This document shows positions 5,527-6,451 of a stretch of 6,451 nt of DNA, one piece after another; position 1 is the stretch's first letter, and every line of letters begins with the position of its first letter. Under the pieces are notes generated by a model that was not told the origin of the DNA, did no database searches, and saw only the letters and a list, made by a program, of their open reading frames with translations. A program made the translations under genes and the position numbers. Origin of the DNA: Actinobacteria bacterium 13_1_20CM_4_69_9 (GTDB taxonomy: Bacteria > Actinomycetota > Thermoleophilia > Gaiellales > Gaiellaceae). The DNA is taken from NCBI GenBank assembly GCA_001920085.1, contig MNJC01000025.1, positions 15,077 to 21,527 of the forward strand. The letters run 5' to 3'.

Positions 5527-6290
5527 ACGAGTCCGACAAGGTTCTCCTGCGGCGCTACCACGAGGAGGGCGACCTCCAGGCGCGCGAGCAGCTGATCGAG
5601 CAGTACATGTCGCTCGTGCGCTCGCTCGCCCGGCGCTACTCGTACCGCGGCGAGCAGCTCGAGGATCTCGTCCAGATCGGCGCCATCGGCCTGATCAAGG
5701 CGATCGACCGCTTCGACCTCAACCGGGGCGTCGAGCTGACGACCTACGCGACGCCGAACATCATCGGCGAGATCAAGCGGCACTTCCGCGACAAGGGCTG
5801 GTCGGTGCGGGTGCCGCGCGGGCTCCAGGAGCTGAACGTGCAGCTGTCGCGCCTCGTCGAGCAGCTCACGGTCCAGCTCGGACGCTCGCCGACGATCAGT
5901 GAGCTCGCAAAGGCGGCCGGCACCGAGGAGGAAGAGGTGCTCGAGGCGCTCGAGTCGGGCCGTGCGTACTCCTCGCTCTCGCTGTCCTCGGGCGGCGGGC
6001 AGGAGGACGGCGAGGAGCTCGACCCGCTCGAATCGATCGGGACCGAGGAGCACCAGTACGACGTGTCGGAGGACCGTGCCGTGCTCGCGCCGGGCTTCCG
6101 TGTGCTCGACGAGCGCGAGCGAAAGATCCTGCATCTGCGCTTCTTCGAAGGGCTGACGCAGTCGCAGATCGCCCAGCAGGTGGGCATCTCGCAGATGCAC
6201 GTCTCGCGGCTGATTCGCCGCTCGCTCGAGAAGATCCGCGAGGAGATCGCCGCCGAGGAGGAGCCGGAGCGCAAGGCCGCGCGACGGTGA
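5523..6290 (+). CDS. SigB/SigF/SigG-family RNA polymerase sigma factor
   Basis: This 255-residue group 3 sigma-70 factor directs RNA polymerase to stress, stationary-phase or developmental promoters. Region 2 spans about 20-95, with DLVQIGAIGLIKAIDRFD (48-65) for core binding and TYATPNIIGEIKRHFRDKGW (74-93), the family hallmark, for -10 recognition. Region 3 begins VRVPRGLQEL (95-104) and includes LGRSPTISELA (119-129). An acidic, Ser/Gly-rich linker (150-180) leads to region 4 (192-242), whose helix-turn-helix LTQSQIAQQVGISQMHVSRL (211-230) reads the -35. A longer in-frame start at 5436 exists, but the extra 29 residues look like the RsbW gene read out of frame. The ATG at 5523 overlaps the upstream TGA, and homology begins there. 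No good ribosome site precedes it, so translation probably depends on coupling. The next gene starts on its stop. Confidence 0.95.
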   Translation: MNESDKVLLRRYHEEGDLQAREQLIEQYMSLVRSLARRYSYRGEQLEDLVQIGAIGLIKAIDRFDLNRGVELTTYATPNIIGEIKRHFRDKGWSVRVPRGLQELNVQLSRLVEQLTVQLGRSPTISELAKAAGTEEEEVLEALESGRAYSSLSLSSGGGQEDGEELDPLESIGTEEHQYDVSEDRAVLAPGFRVLDERERKILHLRFFEGLTQSQIAQQVGISQMHVSRLIRRSLEKIREEIAAEEEPERKAARR

Positions 6291-6451
6291 GCGACGACGA
6301 CGCGTCGTTCGTTCGCGAGCAATACGCCGCGCCCGACAACCTCCGCGCCCGTAAGTCGGCCTACGAGAACGCCGAGGGCGACGACCCCCGCCAGTTCGTG
6401 TTCGAGGCAGTCGCCGCCGCGAAGCCTCAACGGGTGCTCGAGGTGGGCGGC
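6287..6451 (+). CDS. Class I SAM-dependent methyltransferase, N-terminal part (3' partial)
   Basis: A GTG at 6287 overlaps the sigma-factor stop (GTGA) and opens a frame of 55 codons that runs off the window. The product begins SDDDASFVREQYAAPDNLRA, continues RKSAYENAEGDDPRQ, and ends KPQRVLEVGG. The last segment is the start of motif I of Rossmann-fold methyltransferases (VLEVGxG), which binds S-adenosylmethionine. The 49 residues before it are a helical lead typical of small-molecule or quinone-type Methyltransf_11/25 proteins. The substrate cannot be told from this part. Overlap with the sigma gene suggests co-translation, though a regulatory link to the sigma factor would be speculation. 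Confidence 0.8.
   Translation, partial: MSDDDASFVREQYAAPDNLRARKSAYENAEGDDPRQFVFEAVAAAKPQRVLEVGG

Noticed and set aside
5187..6200. A 337-codon minus-strand frame opposite the RsbW-like and sigma genes.
   Set aside because: Both plus-strand genes here have clear family motifs; the antisense frame has none.
1..6451. CRISPR arrays, insertion sequences, attachment sites and horizontally acquired islands.
   Set aside because: I saw no spaced direct repeats, transposase text, terminal inverted repeats or abrupt composition change. The only tandem repeat is the in-frame Pro-Glu tract.

Overview
The window is GC-rich, gene-dense and coded entirely on the + strand. GTG starts are common, and several genes overlap by four bases (ATGA or GTGA). 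Gene content and protein style suggest a deep-branching actinobacterium, most likely class Thermoleophilia (Gaiellales or Solirubrobacterales). The pointers are a SigB/SigF-type sigma factor with an RsbW-like partner, a two-cysteine double-psi barrel protein, a WNLWELE-type membrane protein and an MnmA with an extra N-terminal domain. This placement is by recollection and was not tested by any search.

Region 1 (1-1846) is translation. The last codons of an upstream gene, possibly hisS, overlap the start of a complete aspS. A His-Gly signature in its anticodon-binding domain suggests a non-discriminating enzyme that charges both tRNA-Asp and tRNA-Asn.

Region 2 (1886-3771) is a tight three-gene run that looks related to the cell envelope or division. 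It holds a DivIVA-like coiled-coil protein, a two-helix membrane protein with a Pro-Glu linker and a conserved cytosolic tail, and a membrane-anchored RlpA-like double-psi beta-barrel protein.

Region 3 (3772-3954) is the only sizeable non-coding stretch, and it folds convincingly as 6S RNA (ssrS). It has a long closing stem, a central bubble whose 3' strand carries a small hairpin, and a terminal arm.

Region 4 (3955-5115) is mnmA, the tRNA U34 2-thiolase. It carries a roughly 74-residue N-terminal extension that looks like a degenerate, cysteine-free IscU/NifU-like domain, and its C-terminal barrel is shorter than usual.

Region 5 (5137-6451) is a translationally coupled cassette. It comprises an RsbW-like protein whose ATP-binding motifs look eroded, a SigB/SigF/SigG-family sigma factor, and the start of a class I SAM-dependent methyltransferase that runs off the window.

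Most of this is ordinary housekeeping sequence. I did not find a clearly new multi-gene system. The items most worth a second look are the 6S RNA and its position against the mnmA start, the degenerate IscU-like/MnmA fusion, and the apparently ATP-blind RsbW homologue beside its sigma factor.
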